Source: Coturnix japonica
Lineage: Eukaryota; Chordata; Aves; Galliformes; Phasianidae
Direction: 5' to 3'
Assembly: GCF_001577835.2 (NCBI RefSeq)
Contig: NC_029520.1
Location: forward strand, 47,218,381-47,282,380
DNA: 64,000 nt
Shown here: in pieces, positions 43,862-58,480 of the stretch
Layout: every line of letters begins with the position of its first letter
Position numbering within the stretch: position 1 is the first letter of the stretch
Translations under genes and position numbers: made by a program
Notes under the pieces: model-generated
Databases searched by the model: none
What the model saw: only the letters and a program-made list of their open reading frames with translations
Told to the model about the DNA's origin: nothing

Positions 43862-46800
43862 CTGCAGATGAAGAACACAAACTTGTAGTGCTATATAACG
43901 TTCACCGTTGTAATTCAGCGGAACTGCCTACCACGCCTGTTCTCTGGGAAAGAGAAAGCAGGAAATAACGGTAGTTAAAGGAAGTAAACAAGAGAAGAAT
44001 ATATGCACTTTTAAGAAATGGAGGCCAAGAAAATTACTGTTCCTTGGTTAATGTAGAGCTAGGAGAACCATTTCTTGCAAATTCACATGATGATATCCAT
44101 ACAAAAATGTCCTATCTATTGAATGTGGAGTATGCCATAATGGTACTGAGTTGTCTTAAAATTACACTTTGTTGTATTTATGACTTGAAAGTTTCCACTG
44201 CATAATATACTTCATAAAAAGAGATCTTGCCTGGGCTAATCCTTTGGACATTCACTAACCTACTCCAATCTAGTATGCCTCAAGAGGAGATGTGTTGATA
44301 GGAGTCCCATCAACCTGTGTTCATACAGGGGAGAAGGTACCTTTTGTCAGCCTGTGAACATTTATTTGTTGTTTGCTTGGTCCAACCTCAAGCAGACCGA
44401 GGGGAAGCAGTCTGCTCGCAGGCAGTGAGGGCCTAGATTGTTTCATGCATCTCTGGCAGGGTGGACAAGCCGATGGGGCCTTTCTCCTCCCTGGGACTGC
44501 ATAAGCAGCTCTACTCTGAATGCCTAACAGAATGCCTACTGTTCAAGTCTGAGGGGCATTCAGGTTCCCTGATTTAGTTTAGTCACTGTAGGATGAATAC
44601 AGTATAAGAAAACCAACACAGGGTGCAGTAGGCTGTGCAGTCCTCACAGCTGTTTAGTGCTAGCCACATCTGTAAGCACCAGCACAGATTCTCCTGGTCC
44701 ATGACAAGACGTGCTCATTTGCTACAAGTACTCAAACACAGTCAGAACCCACTCAATGACAGCAACTTGTAGCTGAAGACTCATCTCCAATCCTGGCAAG
44801 TAGGCAGATGGGGCAGAGGCAAGGGTACCTGCCACTCCCAGCACTGGTGGCAGAGAAAACTGTTTCTTGGGCTGACACATGGAATAGGGATTCCATATAT
44901 AGACTAACTGAGACAGCACTGCTGGTGTGGAAGAAGAATACCGGAGCGTGCGACCATGCTCTGTGACTACCTTCCACTTCCTCCTATAGCAAACCACTTT
45001 CTGACATGTTGATGAAGTTAGCAAGTCGTTGCCTCACTAGTTGGGCCAAAGTATCCTGTTGCTGCCAAGTGATGGATTGCCATGTCTCTCCTCGTCTGAG
45101 AGCTGGGTCATCTGGTACCCGATGGATATGTTCAGGTCTTCTCAAGGAGGATTTGATACCCTCAGGAAGGCCTGTGGGTGCTGCTGGGGGCAGGAAGAAG
45201 CACGAAGCCTGGTCCCAGCACCTCCCTTTTGCATCAGCCAGGAGGTGATGGGCAGCAAGACTCTGCCTCCAGCCCACAGATCCTTCCTGTGTCTGGCACC
45301 TGCAAGTAAGCCTCAGAAAGGAATTCCGTGTGACTTTTTTAAGTCGCCTGCATCAGGTGTGCTTTTTCATTCTTGGTTTGTCAGCATACGGGGTTGAGGA
45401 GATCAACACTCTCAACAGGCAGCTGCCGGCCACCAGGTCTTGACAGAGAGCACAGATCTATGCTTACAGAGAAAAAGCATGTGCTTGGTGCTTCTGGCCA
45501 AGGCCTGGGCTGTCAGTGCTGGAGCCTGGATTCTTCCCAGAAGCAGTGCTTCTTACTGCAGCCCCAGGCCAAGATGCAGGAGGGGAAGGCAGCCATATGC
45601 TCCCCTCCCTCCCTTCCTCCTGTCTCTCAGTCCCACATGGAGCAGCCTTCCAGCCTTGACTGAGGCATCCAGCTCAGTCCTGAGTCTAGCACTGCTGCAC
45701 ATCTCTCTAGGCCTGGGGAGGTGCTTCCTTCTCAAACTAAAGATCAGAAAGCAGCACTTGGCAGGCAGTTAATGGATATTCTCCCTGTAGTGCTGACTCT
45801 TATCTGCCCTGTAGCTTTCAGCTGTGCCGATCCTGTCCAAGTTAGTCCTCACCTTTCTGCAATAGCAGTGATTCTGCTAGGGCTCACCATCCACCAAAAT
45901 ATGTTACACTGAATAGTGGTTATGTTTTGCTTCAACAGCTCAACATATATTTAGCAGCACACTGGGGCTTCTCGCTCTCAGAGACTCACTGAGCAAGACT
46001 CAAACCGCAGTCAGCGCATTTATGTTTCTCACCTTCCTTTAACATTTGTAAAACATCTCATCTTCCTTGTTTGTTGAAAGAACAGAGGTGACATCTCTGA
46101 CTTGCAAACTGTCTGAGCAGAAATCACAGTAAAATAGGATAACATGCTACAGAAGACTTGCTATGCTGCTGCCCTGTGTTTCCCGTCTTTCTTGGATGTC
46201 TGCTCTTGGCTTAGGTTACAGGTTATATATAGGTTATACATATGCTATAGCAGGTAGATCTCTGGTAGAGTTTCACACCTGCTAAACAAATGGATCATTA
46301 CATTTCTTACTCCTAAAATGTAGTGTCTACCTGCTCTAATGTACTGAGATCTTATGAAGAGAAAATCCTCCTGGCTGGCAGCCCAGGTTTACCAGAGGGA
46401 ATGGAAAGGGAAGGTTCTCAGGCCTTCCTAAACAGGGTCATATTTGAGTTCAAACACCGGACTGATGAAATTCAGTTTAGGAATCAGATCTCCTGTCTTG
46501 TGGGCAGAGATGACAGCATTGTTGTGCAGGAGATGGATGCCTGTGTGGTGGTGATCTGTCCTCTTCCCTGCGGAGCATAAGGGAGCATTAAACTCTCCTA
46601 CAGAGATGCCCCATACAGATCATGGGAGACGAAGCCGTGAATCTGGGATGCCGTGAGGATGTGGTTTCACATCACAGCCACACTAGAATAACACCTTGGC
46701 TCTCATTGTTTTATTCTCTGCCTTGTCTCTGACCAGTACATCGCCTGACCCTGCAGTGAACGCGTGCATAGTGGTAAGCCAGCAGAAAATGTGTCCCCTT

Positions 46801-49800
46801 TCTTATCTGGGTCAACTGTCCACTGGTTTACCTTTCTGAATTGGTTGACCAAGGTCACAGCAGCAGCAAGGCTGGCGTGAGAGAATTGGTAGTTGCAAGT
46901 GGCCAGGAGCAGAGCAGACAGAGCCAGAGGAGGTGTGCAGAGAGCAGCTTAATCTGGATGTGAGCTGCACCCTCTGCCAACCACCAGAGATGCACCTGGG
47001 CTCCTCAGCTGTCTTATTGCTTTAGCAGATTTAAAGACCCTCACTGGAATCTGGCCTTGTATGAAACACAAAAGGATCCTGGGAGGCGTGGAGACTTGGC
47101 CAGCTTCAATGAATGCTGCTGCTGCACATCCAGGCTAGTTTTGTCAGCATGTGATCTTCCCGCTAGAGTCTGAACTGTTTTTACTAACACTGAGGTGCAA
47201 AGAGGGAAGTGAAAACAAGGGAGAAAGCAAAAGCCTTTGTTTTGCAGTTGTCTGATGTCTATTAGCTATTCATGTAAAACTGTTTTGATTACCAACAGAG
47301 AAGTCGGAGTGATAAAAGTAACAACTATTAGGAAAAGAGAAAATTTCAGATAGAAGAGGAGGAAGTAGAAAAAAGCACACCAGCTGAGTAAAGCATTGGC
47401 TGAAAGGCTCTGGATTAGTTCACTTTAGGTGCATTAGGACAGAAGGGAAAGAAAGAGACAGTGAAATCTGTAATGAGTGCAGGTACCACAGCTGCACTTA
47501 TTTACCCTAATCATTTTCTAATCATCCTTCTATGTCAAGGATTATTGTCAGAGCTGAGAATTTTGAAAGGTTTATGTGGACATTAAGAACAAGGTAATAT
47601 CTCTGTTAACTAATGCTGGTTAAAATAAGATGTAGAGCATTTGTAGACAACTGCCACTGCAAATAGCCTCAGAGAGGAAGCAGCAGGACCTTGGGATTAG
47701 ATATACAGCCTTGGTATATAAATTCATGCTGCAGATACAAGCAGACTTGAAAAAAAACAGAAGAGAGATGTTCATTATCTGCTGTTCAAAAGGAGCAACT
47801 GTTTCTGGTGAGAGGAAAGTGTTTGATTTACCTCATGAAACACCATTCTTAGATGTGAACTCTCAGCAACTACATGCTTTATATATGTGTGTGGAGGCGT
47901 TTGCAAATACTCACATATCTACTTCCTTACATGTACTATTTTGCCAAAATGAGCTGTTGTGGGGACAACAAAGTGAAACAGTCACGTAATTCAGGTGGAT
48001 GAAGGACCTGGGTTGGAATTGTGATCCTTCTATAAACAGGGCATCCTGGGCTTGTGTTACGCTGCCTGGTAATTGGACCATAGATGAAAAAACAATACCA
48101 GGCAGATAGATGTGAATGAAAGCTCCAGTGACAGGGTTTAAAACCACTTCATTCAAGGCAGTATGTAAAACTATGTGCACTTCATGCGAGGTGATGGGCA
48201 ACTGGGTCAACAGGGGAAGCTGAAAAATAGACCTTTGGTTCCCCCATACCAGTCTAGTTTTCTTCCCAGTCTTAAGATTCTGAGGTCATGAGTCATGATT
48301 TTGTAACCAGTGACTGAGAAAAGTCCTCCTTGAGAGCAACCGAGAATGGCTATTGCAGGGCAGATTTACTCTATGACACCTACCAGATTGTCTAGAAAAT
48401 GTACTACAGCTGGAGAAATTGATTCAGCCTGGAGAGCCATCAGAACCCATAGAAATGCTGTTATAAATCTGAAGCTAAACTACCAAGCCAGTCAGGTCAA
48501 AAGGTTGAAGGAAGGTTCAAGACTGCAGAGTAGATGTAGTGAAAGTGAACAACTGGGAACAACCCCAAGACTGAAAGTTTTGTGCTTCTGATTCACACCT
48601 TCTTCTTCCCCTGACAAGAAACTAGCAGACATTTGTGCATGCTGTCTCCAGCTCTAACTCATAGCCTTGGTAATGGAGGCTACTCAAATAAGGCTTCCCT
48701 TACTTGAGTGGCTCATGTAAAAATTGAACAGGTAACACTTCCTTGCTACTTCATGCTGAAATGATCAAGTCTTGGAAGAGCAATCTTTGCTCTCTCCTCC
48801 TAGCTCTTCAATGACCTCTTCTTTGCTTACATACTGGGCCTCTTTCCCATTTCTTGGGTGGGTACTCAAGAGATGATGCAAGAATAATGACAAGTATCCC
48901 TCTGCACTGCCACTTTCTTATCTTAGGATTTCAGTACTTATGGATACCTTCCTCCTTCTTCAGAGCCTCAGTTATCTAGGCCCGCATGCAGAATACTCCT
49001 GCCAAACCTCCAACACCTCCATTGCCATACCTATGGCTTGTGGTAGGCTGTAGCTGGCACCCATCTTGTGTGCTGTTGGCCTCTCACCACTGAGCTCTGG
49101 CCAGGATCTGTCCTCCATTGCAGATTAGGTCACATCCTTCCAGCCTGTCATCACCTGGGTCTGTTTTTCTTTATTTATGATCTGTGCATTGCTATGGTTT
49201 GTTCTCACCTTTCACCAGCTTGCTTTTGCTTTCCACACTTCTGTCCCAAGTCAATCAGTGATTTGCAATCCACTGCTGACCCAGGAGATCTGCAGCTGGT
49301 AACTTGTACCTCCTTTGTCATTCAAGCTCCCAGGGAAGCCAGAGGATGCTGACTGGCCACTGCCACCAGGCAGCAATACATGCAGAGAATATTTATCCAT
49401 AACCAAAGACATCCCCTGCTCAAACTCATAAGTGCACAGGCCTCTCCCCTTCCTGCACTGACATCTCTGTTGTCACAGACTTTTCTTGCACCCCAAAAAT
49501 ATGTCTGTCCCTTTCATCCTTCTGAAATTCTCCAGTCTGAGCATAGCATAGTAGTGCTGAAAAGCTTGAGTAGGTAGCATGACTGATCTCTGCCAGTAGT
49601 AGGAGGACATATAGACTGTGTTCAGCTTACAACCTCGTGATGCTGTGGGTAACTTAGTGGTCTTGGAACCGCTGTGATGTAGGAACTGCACTGGTGCTGG
49701 TAGAAGAGTCTAAAGAGAAAAACAAGAGCAAAAAGATGCCCAGAATAATTTTGTGCCCTATCAGATTTGGGCTCGCTGACAAATGGCTTATCTCTGAGAA

Positions 49801-52800
49801 TTCTAGCTAGTTTCTGCTCAGAAGTTTTTTACTTTGGCTGAAGTGACTGTGTCTCATCAGGTGGAATTTGCAAAGCTTCATGAAAACCACTGTGCTTTCT
49901 ATTCTTGAAACAATGCTATTTTTAACAGAAAATTAAAAATGGTACTCAGAGCTCAGACACCAGTATTTCTTCCTTTTCCATTCGCCCTGAAACTCGTTTT
50001 CTTTGTTCCTCCTTGTTCTATGGTTCACTCTCAACTAATTGGAGAACTACTGATTTCCTTTTTCTTTTTTTTGCCAAATGGGTCATCTCCTGTAGAGCAT
50101 GGTCATGTACCGGTGGCAGGGTTTTCCCCTTAAGACTTTAGTTATACCACCAAAACTGCCACGCTCAAAAATTCCTCACTGCATCTATGTGCATCTCTGG
50201 CGTGTTTGTGAGCTTGTTCTTCTTTCTGCTCAGTCTCCTATTGTGTTTTGTCCACATCCTCAGCTGCCACCTCTTCCAGCCCTTTGTACACCTCGTTAAT
50301 GGCTAAACCCTTGAGCATCTCATCTAAAGGCAGGGACCCTTAGACTTCACACTGAAATGCATGTGAAAATGCCAGCTATTAAATATTCTAAACATTCCCC
50401 ACAGTGTCCTTTTCTAAGGGTAGGGAAACTGTGCATTTTTTCCAACAAATCATGATCTGATTTTCCCACTTCTCTTCATCCTCTTCACTCCAATAAGACC
50501 CTTCTTCCCTATACAATAATATAATCCACTTTATTTTCCACGTATGAGACTCAATACCAAACCCTCTGTGTTTATGGATTTCAGGTCCACACTGTGATAT
50601 TTGGTTCCTGGAGAGTATTTTTAGTAATATGCTCTGCTCCACCTAAAGCACCAACAAGGGCCGAACCTCAGATGTGTCCGATAGCATGTATCTGCACTGA
50701 ATAACCCTGCTATAAAAATAGCCTTATTTCATGAAGATGGATAAGATTCTGACAAACCTGGTATGCTTAACAGAAGCCATCTGTAAAGATGATGGAGATT
50801 CTGCCAAAACGATGGGATCCTTGACTACTTCCTCCTCCAATGCTTTGATATCTTTCCAGCACAGGAGACACTGTTAAGAAAAATAGTGTCCCTCACGAAC
50901 ACCATCCCCAAAGTTGATTTAAAGCAGTGATTTTTCACATAGTGAGACACACTCATGGAGGAGGCAGTAATGTGTGACAGAAGGTGTGGAGGTGGCCTAT
51001 CTGCTAAACCCAACCACAGGAACCCTAGAGACAGGGGAAATGTGGAGATATTCAGATGCTTTTGGATAGGCCACCAAGCCTGCACAGGGAAGGAAAAGGG
51101 CTTAAGTCAGATGGAAATGGAACAACATGTATTAGTTTCAGTACATAACTGCTCATTGCTTTAGCTAACTACACCCCATAACGCACTGCAAATACAAGGA
51201 GTATCAAGAGAAAGCAAAGAAAACTGGAGTCTGCCTGAGCTCAGGCTGCAGTCATGAACATCAGGCATAGAAATCTGTCCTCATGTTGCTGCAGCTGCTC
51301 TGGCCATGCTGCTGCACTCATACAACTGCTAACATGATCCCCACAACTCATGGCTGAGTTTTGCCATGGCAGCCAGAGAGAACTGAAACACTGCCCTTGA
51401 CAGCTATGCTACCTGTATGCTCGTGATGAGGCTCTAAATTCAGTGTCCCCCCTATGAGATACGGAAAATGCAGAACCTGAAAGAGTCATCTGCAGTTTCA
51501 GGCAGAAACTCTACAGAGGTTTGTACTCTATTCATACTCTATTTGTTTAAATGCAGTGTCATTTGCACAGACTATGGGAAAGTCTTCAGCAGAAAGCAAG
51601 CACTGCCTATTAGCTGTGAAAGAGCAGAATAAGACTTTTTTTCTTCACATGAAGTTACTGGAAGCTGAGGAACTGCTTGTATGGATATGGTGTCTGGTTT
51701 TAATAGAGTCACAAGAAAAACAGATTAAACTAAAGTCCATATGCACATTGGTCTTTGGCAGTGTATCAAGCTTTACATCAAAATTTTATTCCATGGGAAA
51801 GATGTGTATTTCTAAAATATCCATAACCTGTGGTGTTTTCTCTTGCAGCATAGAGGAAAAGAACACCTGGGGAGAGTTAATAGAGATGAAAAGCAACCAA
51901 GAAAACCCTATGAGAAACTAAATCTGGGAAACAAAGTTCAGTTTGAGTTAGTCAGTAAGACAGCCTGGCTGCGGTAGGATGCTTCCCTTTGCTAAATGCA
52001 ATTTGGCAAAGGTAAGATCCACTCTGACTTCAGAATGTCTCAGAGCAAAACTAGGTTCCCTTCAAGTCTGAGAGGGAGGAGATTAATTCTGCATCTATAC
52101 CAATGTGGTGCCAACTGTTACCAACCTGTGACTTAATCACAAGGTTTGTAGTCTCATTAATGCTGTAGCTTCACTAAATGCAATGGCAGAGCAGCTTTCA
52201 TTTCAAAGCAAGAGAACAACACTGGGCCTGACCTCAGCTTTTTTAATGCTTCTGAAAAACAAGGCAAATCTCAAAATATTTATTGGAAAAAGAATGATCT
52301 CAACTTAGTCTGGATATTTCTGTGTGCCAATGACAGCAGAACTGTGTGAACAGGAGACGGAGAAAAGAAAGGAAGTTTGTATACCCGATCAGTCACTACA
52401 GATTGGGAGACAAACATGATAAAATTCACATCTTGCTTTTCCATCTGAGACACAATGAGAGGAAAGGCTGGGTGTGAATTCTCCTCATGGTCTACCAAAA
52501 GAAGCCCAGCAATGACAGTGGTGCCACTGGCACTTCTAAAGTAATTCAGAGTTTATGCCTCGTGCACTGCAGTCAGATCTCAGCAGCCTGGATCCTACCA
52601 CAATATTTCAGTCTTACTTATCCCTTATATCTGATTGGAACTAATTCTTTTCGTATGACAGGACCTTGTTTTGTTTAGGAGAGGAAATATGTAAAGATAA
52701 CAAGCAGCAAAGACTCCATTAACTGCAGTGAACTCTAACACAGATCCAACAGCACTTTACGTCTATCATATCTCAATCATATGGAGTTTTAAGTCTGTGA

Positions 52801-54261
52801 AACATCAACAAAGTCTACATCTCTGAAACACAAATGCACAGCACGGAGAAGCAGCAACAAAGCAAAGAAAGCAAAACTGCTGAGCAGAAGTCTCATTTCA
52901 GCGCCAGCAATCACTTACTTCTTTTCTGTCCCCTGGCTTTCACAGAGAAGATGATAAGGCGCTCTGACTCGTGCTGTGTTCACAGGCTGCTCTGTAGAGA
53001 CTTCAGGAAGTTGCCTATGATACCACGTAGTCATAAGAGTCATGGGCTTAAAGTAAGTGCACTGCTGACGACTTCATCAGGGTGCAAGTGTAACTTGTAG
53101 TTGGGTGCATGGTTGTAGACAGGAGAGTGAGTGGAATCCCCTAGCCTTTAGAGTCTTGGTACTGTCATTACTTGAGGTCTTTATAAAGAGGCATCTACAG
53201 TAATTGCATATCCTGAAAGACAAGAGATAGAAGAAACTGTTTACTACTTACTGTAAGTAGAGGAGACTCAGAAAGGGGAAAATACAAATGGTCAGGACAG
53301 AAAAATGTGACATTGGTGGGAAGTTGGAGGAATAAAGAGCATGATGCTTGTGGGTCTGTGTGTCAACACAGCCCCCGGACTGAGTGCTGTGACATTTCTA
53401 CTGAGCAGAGCACACAGATTACGGGAGTTTCTACAACACTGCTGTAAATTCAGAGGCTTCAAAAAGTCCTCTGGAGCAGTCTGTTCTCGTGGATGTCCTC
53501 TGTATTGCCTTCAGACATTAAACGGCGCCCACACACAGTGCTGCCCTTCCAATGTGGGGTCCTGCATGCACAAGTTCCGCTTTGCATGGCTGCTGCATTT
53601 TACCAGCTAGCAGCTCAGTAACCACAGCAGCATTTCAGCATATAGTCGATGAGAGGGGCACTGCTTCCTGCCCTGCTGTGACGAATGAGGCAGCACAGCC
53701 TTCTTTTGAGGTATTTGGGCTGTTGCTCTTTGTCTCCAGCCTCCATTTAATCTATTCTTCTTGTTATATCAGGTAACCTTGGGCTCTGCTGGGAACGTGT
53801 GGCTGTGGCATGAAGAGCTGGCTGATGAAGGAAGCAGAGACTGACTCATGCAATCAGGAGAGAAGCTAGGAGAAAAGAAAGCCTTAACTAAGGAAGTAAT
53901 TTCTTGCAAATTCAGTCATTTTTGTGGTTGTGAGAAAATGTAGGTTTAGCTCTTGTAACTGCTAGGCTTCATTTGTGACCAGAAGCATCATCTCTTGGAC
54001 TCCTGTCCTTGGTGTACACCCAACATGCTATGGACACTATAGGGTTGGGCTCTCAGACTCTGACAGAAGAACAGGATAACTGCAGTAGGCTCTCATTTCT
54101 TGTATGCATGGTGGAAATAATACCTATCCTGGGTGTTATACATACATTCAGCTGTATACACATGAAAAAGGTTAGGTATTTAGTCAGATGAGAAGCCCAG
54201 CAGAAGAGGGTGGTGATATGAGGAAAAAGCTATTTTGTTTCCAGTGATGCTAGAATGGGTT

Positions 54262-54290
54262 ATCATAGTATCATAGTATCATATCATAAT
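54262..54290. repeat. CATAGTAT 8-mer array
   Basis: Short repeats of CATAGTAT. The period matches the CR1 terminal 8-mer, but no CR1 body adjoins, so it may be an isolated terminus or a chance array. Confidence 0.5.
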
Positions 54291-55605
54291 TACTGGGTGA
54301 TATGAAGACAGGTGCTATGTTGAACCGCATGTAAGGTGTCTTCATATCATCTTCCTATTGGTGTACTGAGGCTATCCAAAGAATTAAGGGGAAAAGACTC
54401 CAGCTTTGTGTTAGCTCACCTGCTGCATAGCACAGAACCTTCTTGAGAATTTTGCAGTACAGCATCAGAGAAAATGATTGTGAACCAAACCTAATGTACC
54501 TAACAAAGAACCTCAGCAGCTCCTGGCCTAAACCCAGTTTAGATGTGACAGTGACTACAATCTGCGACAGGGACAAAACCCAGGAATGCAGGTTTTTTTT
54601 GCATCTAATATCAAGACTGATAGGATCCCTCAAGTGAGATACTGTGGGATGCTCAGGGCAGCTCCACTCCACCTTGACAACCAGGCCAGATAAGAGGCAA
54701 AAGAAGTAGTGTGGCTCTCTGTTCTCCTAAGCACATGCCCTGAAGAGAACACAGAAACCCTCCTGTAGTGCTGTTGGAAATGAAACATAGAAGTGTCAGC
54801 TGCTGAGATTTCTAATGCACTGATATTTTTTTCTAAGCGTGATGTGTTCTGCACTGTCATAAGGTGGGATGACATTGATGAATTGCTTTTATTTTGTCAG
54901 TCTGCATAAATGCCTGCATCCCACACCTGTGCTTTAAAAGCTCTACTGATTTTGACTCACCTCCTTTTGTAAATGGTAAAAATCTGCCCTTACTCAGCCT
55001 TCACTGATGCAGCCATGCACTGTGTTCCTGGGGCTGGAAATCTGTAAGTCATGTGCTGGATCATGGGATGCATTACTACCTTACAGTAGGTAGTACAGTA
55101 GGTACAGTAGCCTCACAAGGAGACACCACTGCAGCATAGCAGGTGGGGACTGCAGCCCAAACTGCCGAGCTGCCGCATGATGTTGGTGCTGCTGTTTTGT
55201 TTCTCCTTGGAAGGCATCCATGAAAGAGCCAAATGATGAACCTGCTGTATGTCAGCACCTCTTGAGGGAATGGTTTATGAGGAGGCTGGACTTCTTCATG
55301 TGGCTACCCAAAGCTCCTCTGTGGTCCTTTTGTATTTGTCTACTATGTCTTAGATTACAGAAACATTGAGTCAACCACAAAATCAGTATCATCAAACTTG
55401 TCTTCTGGTTTGAAAACTCCAGGGAGGTGAACAGCCCAAGGACAGGCAGAAGGGCTCTGGGATCAGCCACTCAAGGACCTCAGCTGTACATCCCACTGCT
55501 TTTTCCCTCCTGCTGTTGATTTGCAGCAAGGCTTGGCAAACTATAGACACTTGATCACCTCCTCCTTGTGTGGTCAGGGAGCCTCTCTGCAGGCTATCTA
55601 TGGCA

Positions 55606-55710
55606 ATAGAATCATAGAGTCACCAAGGTTGGAAAAGACCTAAAAGATCATCCAGTCCAACCATTCACCTATTACCAATAGCTCCCACTAAACCATGTCC
55701 CTCAACACAA
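55606..55710 (-). mobile_element. CR1 LINE 3' fragment
   Basis: ATAGAATCATAGAGTCACCA, then GGTTGGAAAAGACCTAAAAG and ATCATCCAGTCCAACCATTC: the reverse complement of a CR1 3' terminus. A further ATAGAATCATAGAAACATGA at 55710 may be a second terminus adjoining it. Confidence 0.88.
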
Positions 55711-56730
55711 TAGAATCATAGAAACATGATGGGGCAAAGACCCCATCAGACCACCCCAGAGGGCTGCTCTATGTACTCTGAGGGTGAGTGGCTTTAGGAA
55801 GATTGTGCCCTGTCAGGGGAAATTTTTTCCTGAACCAACCTGCACATACAGGCTCCCTTGGCACAACTGTGCTGGGACTTCATTGCTGAGGGGCACCTTG
55901 GAGAAATGCCACAGGCAGGAAAGCAGGAAATGTTTCACAGGGCAGAGATAACACTGAAAATAGAAACCTGCAATTGGTTTGATTTACCAATTAGCATGGG
56001 CAGGAGCTGCAATGTGTTACAGGAAAGGAAGTGGGATGGAGGAGGAGTGGGAGGAAAAGGGCATGGGGACAACAGATCTGTGGATTTTATTGGGCACAGG
56101 GCTTTGCATCCTGGGTTTTCTCCTGAGCATAACACATTGTGGACCTCTCTGATCACATATGAATGCTGAGGATGCAAGCGCTTTGTTTAAAAGGAAATGT
56201 TCTTACTTACTTACCTAGGAGGGCAATTTGTGTCATCTCAGTGTTCCATTACACTAGAAACTCCCTTGTGAATCTATATGGTTGAAAACACCAGCTCTTA
56301 TCTGAAGCAAACAATTCCCTGACCTGAAAACCTAAACTTCAACACTTCCATGTAGTGGAGAAGTGGTTGCAGAGCAGGCATGTGAGGCAGAGTTGTTCCC
56401 CTTGTGCTCCATTTCTCAGACTTTCTCAACAGCTCTTTTTGGAAGAAGACCTCAGAGGTCTCTGTGACTTTCCTGCAAGGCAGTCCCTCCACTAACGTCA
56501 GCCTTAGGAGACAACAGGGGACGTATCTCTGCCAGCAGCATGTAGCTCCGTAAGAACACCATGGGGAACCTGCCATGGGAGAAACCCTCGCATGTGCAGA
56601 GTCCATACAGGGAGCTGACATCAATGAACAGATACATATGAAACATGGATGTAGCTGAGGAGGGCTCAGCCACCCCAGAAACCTGGTGTATGCAAGAAGA
56701 AAAAGTCACAGCACAATGTCTTGAATAACA

Positions 56731-56865
56731 GGATCATAGAATTGTTTGAGTTGGAAGGGACCCTTAAAGGCCATCATGTCCAGCTTCTTTGCAATGAACA
56801 GGGACACCCACAGCTCCATCAGGTGCTCAGAGCCCCGTCCAGCCTGACCTTGAGGGATGTTGTGA
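56731..56865 (-). mobile_element. CR1 LINE 3' fragment
   Basis: ATCATAGAATTGTTTGAGTT, AGGGACACCCACAGCTCCAT and GAGCCCCGTCCAGCCTGACC mark a reverse-oriented CR1 3' end of the same subfamily as those at 32533-32660 and 33247-33513. Confidence 0.92.
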
Positions 56866-57863
56866 GATGGGAGAGGCCTTTTCCAACTGCTGCTGCTGCT
56901 CTGACACAAGCAACTCACTGCTCTGAAGAAAGAAAAGAGCCTGACTAAGCCAGAAAAGTCCCAGATACTGTCAGAAATAACAAGTATGGACTCCCTTGAG
57001 TTTTCTAGGTATGCATACACACTGAGGGAAAAAATCCAAGCTTTTCCCCTCCTCTCCAAACAGTTCTTCAGTTCCTTTTACTCCATCATAAAGACAGAAC
57101 AGAAAAAATTCACTGGAAATCACCCTTAAAAATGCTGACTTTTGAACTTTGGTACATTTTTTTCCCCCCGGTATAAATAATTCTTCTCATAGATTCCAGT
57201 TCCACTTATGTTTGTGTTCAGCAGTTTCCATTCCCTTATACAATGAATTTACAGCCTTATTTTCCTAATGTGATTTCCACAGCCTCCTTGGTTCTGGGAT
57301 CTTATTTCTTTGAACTAAGCGACCATATTGTGTGGAAAGACTCTTTAACATTGCAAGGCATCCATTCCATCACCTTTTCTCCTAAGGTTCTACCAGCTTC
57401 AGTCACTTTGCAAATAAAGAATTATTGGAACGATAAATGGTGTAACTTCACATTGTGCTGGGATGGTACAGGTGTATTTTAATGCACAGTGCTGGAAATG
57501 GGAAATAAATCTGGCTGCCCTGCAACCTGCAATGCACAGAAGCGACATCTGAGTTTGCTTTCTTAGAGTGAGCTTGCAAAGTGGAAGTAAAGCTCTGTGC
57601 ACTCCAGGCACAGGATGTTTTTGCATTCAACTTCTGTGCAGCCTCAACATGTGGAGAAATGCAAATATCTGATATTTTTCCACCAGCTTTGGTACAGTAT
57701 GTGGCCAGAAAATGAGAAGGAAGCAGATACAACTCAGTGCTGAACTGATCTTGTGGGCTCTTTTCACCGATCTCATCTCTGCACCAGCTGCTGTAACTAC
57801 TTCCCTTGAAGATAATTTGAGAAGAAGTGGCAAAAACCCACTGTATGAAACCCAGTTTATTAT

Positions 57864-57895
57864 TATATATTAAAATATATATATAGAGAGAGATA
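57864..57895. repeat. AT/GA-rich microsatellite
   Basis: TA-rich run with TATATATA passing into GAGAGAGA. Confidence 0.8.
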
Positions 57896-58156
57896 CCTAC
57901 ATTTAAAGAGCATGCAGGGAGCTCACATAATTCTGCAGGAATCAGTAGCAGTTGCTGCCAATGTTGCTCAGACCCCAGCAAACAGAGTCTCTTGTAAGGG
58001 AAAGGCAGCTTGCACTCCAGCTGCAGAAATGGATCAAAATAACTCATATCTGGCTTCCGAGTGCCAGATACCAAAGAAAACACGAATAAAAGCATACCCA
58101 CAAAATCTGATTTCTTTTTGCTGCAAAGGCCCTTTCACGCCTCATCACCTCAAGTC

Positions 58157-58480
58157 ACAGTCACAGAACTGTAGGGGATGGAAGGGACCTCTGGGGATCA
58201 CCCAGTCCAACCCCCACTAAATCCAGTTCCCTACAGTAGGCTGCACAGGAAAGTGTCCAGGTGTGTTCTGAATATCTCCAGAGAAGGAGATTCCATGACC
58301 TTATTCCAGCGCTCTGTTACCCACAGAGTAAGGAATTTCTTTCTCATGTTCATACAGAACTTCCCATGCTCCAGTTTGTGCCTGTTGCTCTTTGTCCAGT
58401 TCACAGGCACCCCCAAAAAAGCCTGACCCCATCCACCCGGCTTCTGTCCCTTTGATATTTATAAGCAATGATAAGAAGTT
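58157..58480 (-). mobile_element. CR1 LINE 3' fragment, longer copy
   Basis: CACAGAACTGTAGGGGATGG, GGGATCACCCAGTCCAACCC, CAGAGAAGGAGATTCCATGA and the upstream part around TTGATATTTATAAGCAATGA give over 300 bp in CR1 order on the minus strand. It belongs to a different, older subfamily than the copies at 15.6 and 27.1 kb. Confidence 0.92.

Noticed and set aside
44984-45277. 97-codon minus-strand frame with a Gln-rich end (WQQQDTLAQLVRQRL)
   Set aside because: It looks protein-like at first but matches no family I recognise and has no clear splice or promoter context. I considered and could not support a retroviral-fossil origin.
47911-48210. 99-codon minus-strand frame
   Set aside because: Open but without domain, repeat or splice evidence.
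57448-58101. 217-codon minus-strand open frame
   Set aside because: No recognisable domain, overlapped by other frames, no supporting promoter or conserved motif; chance length cannot be excluded.
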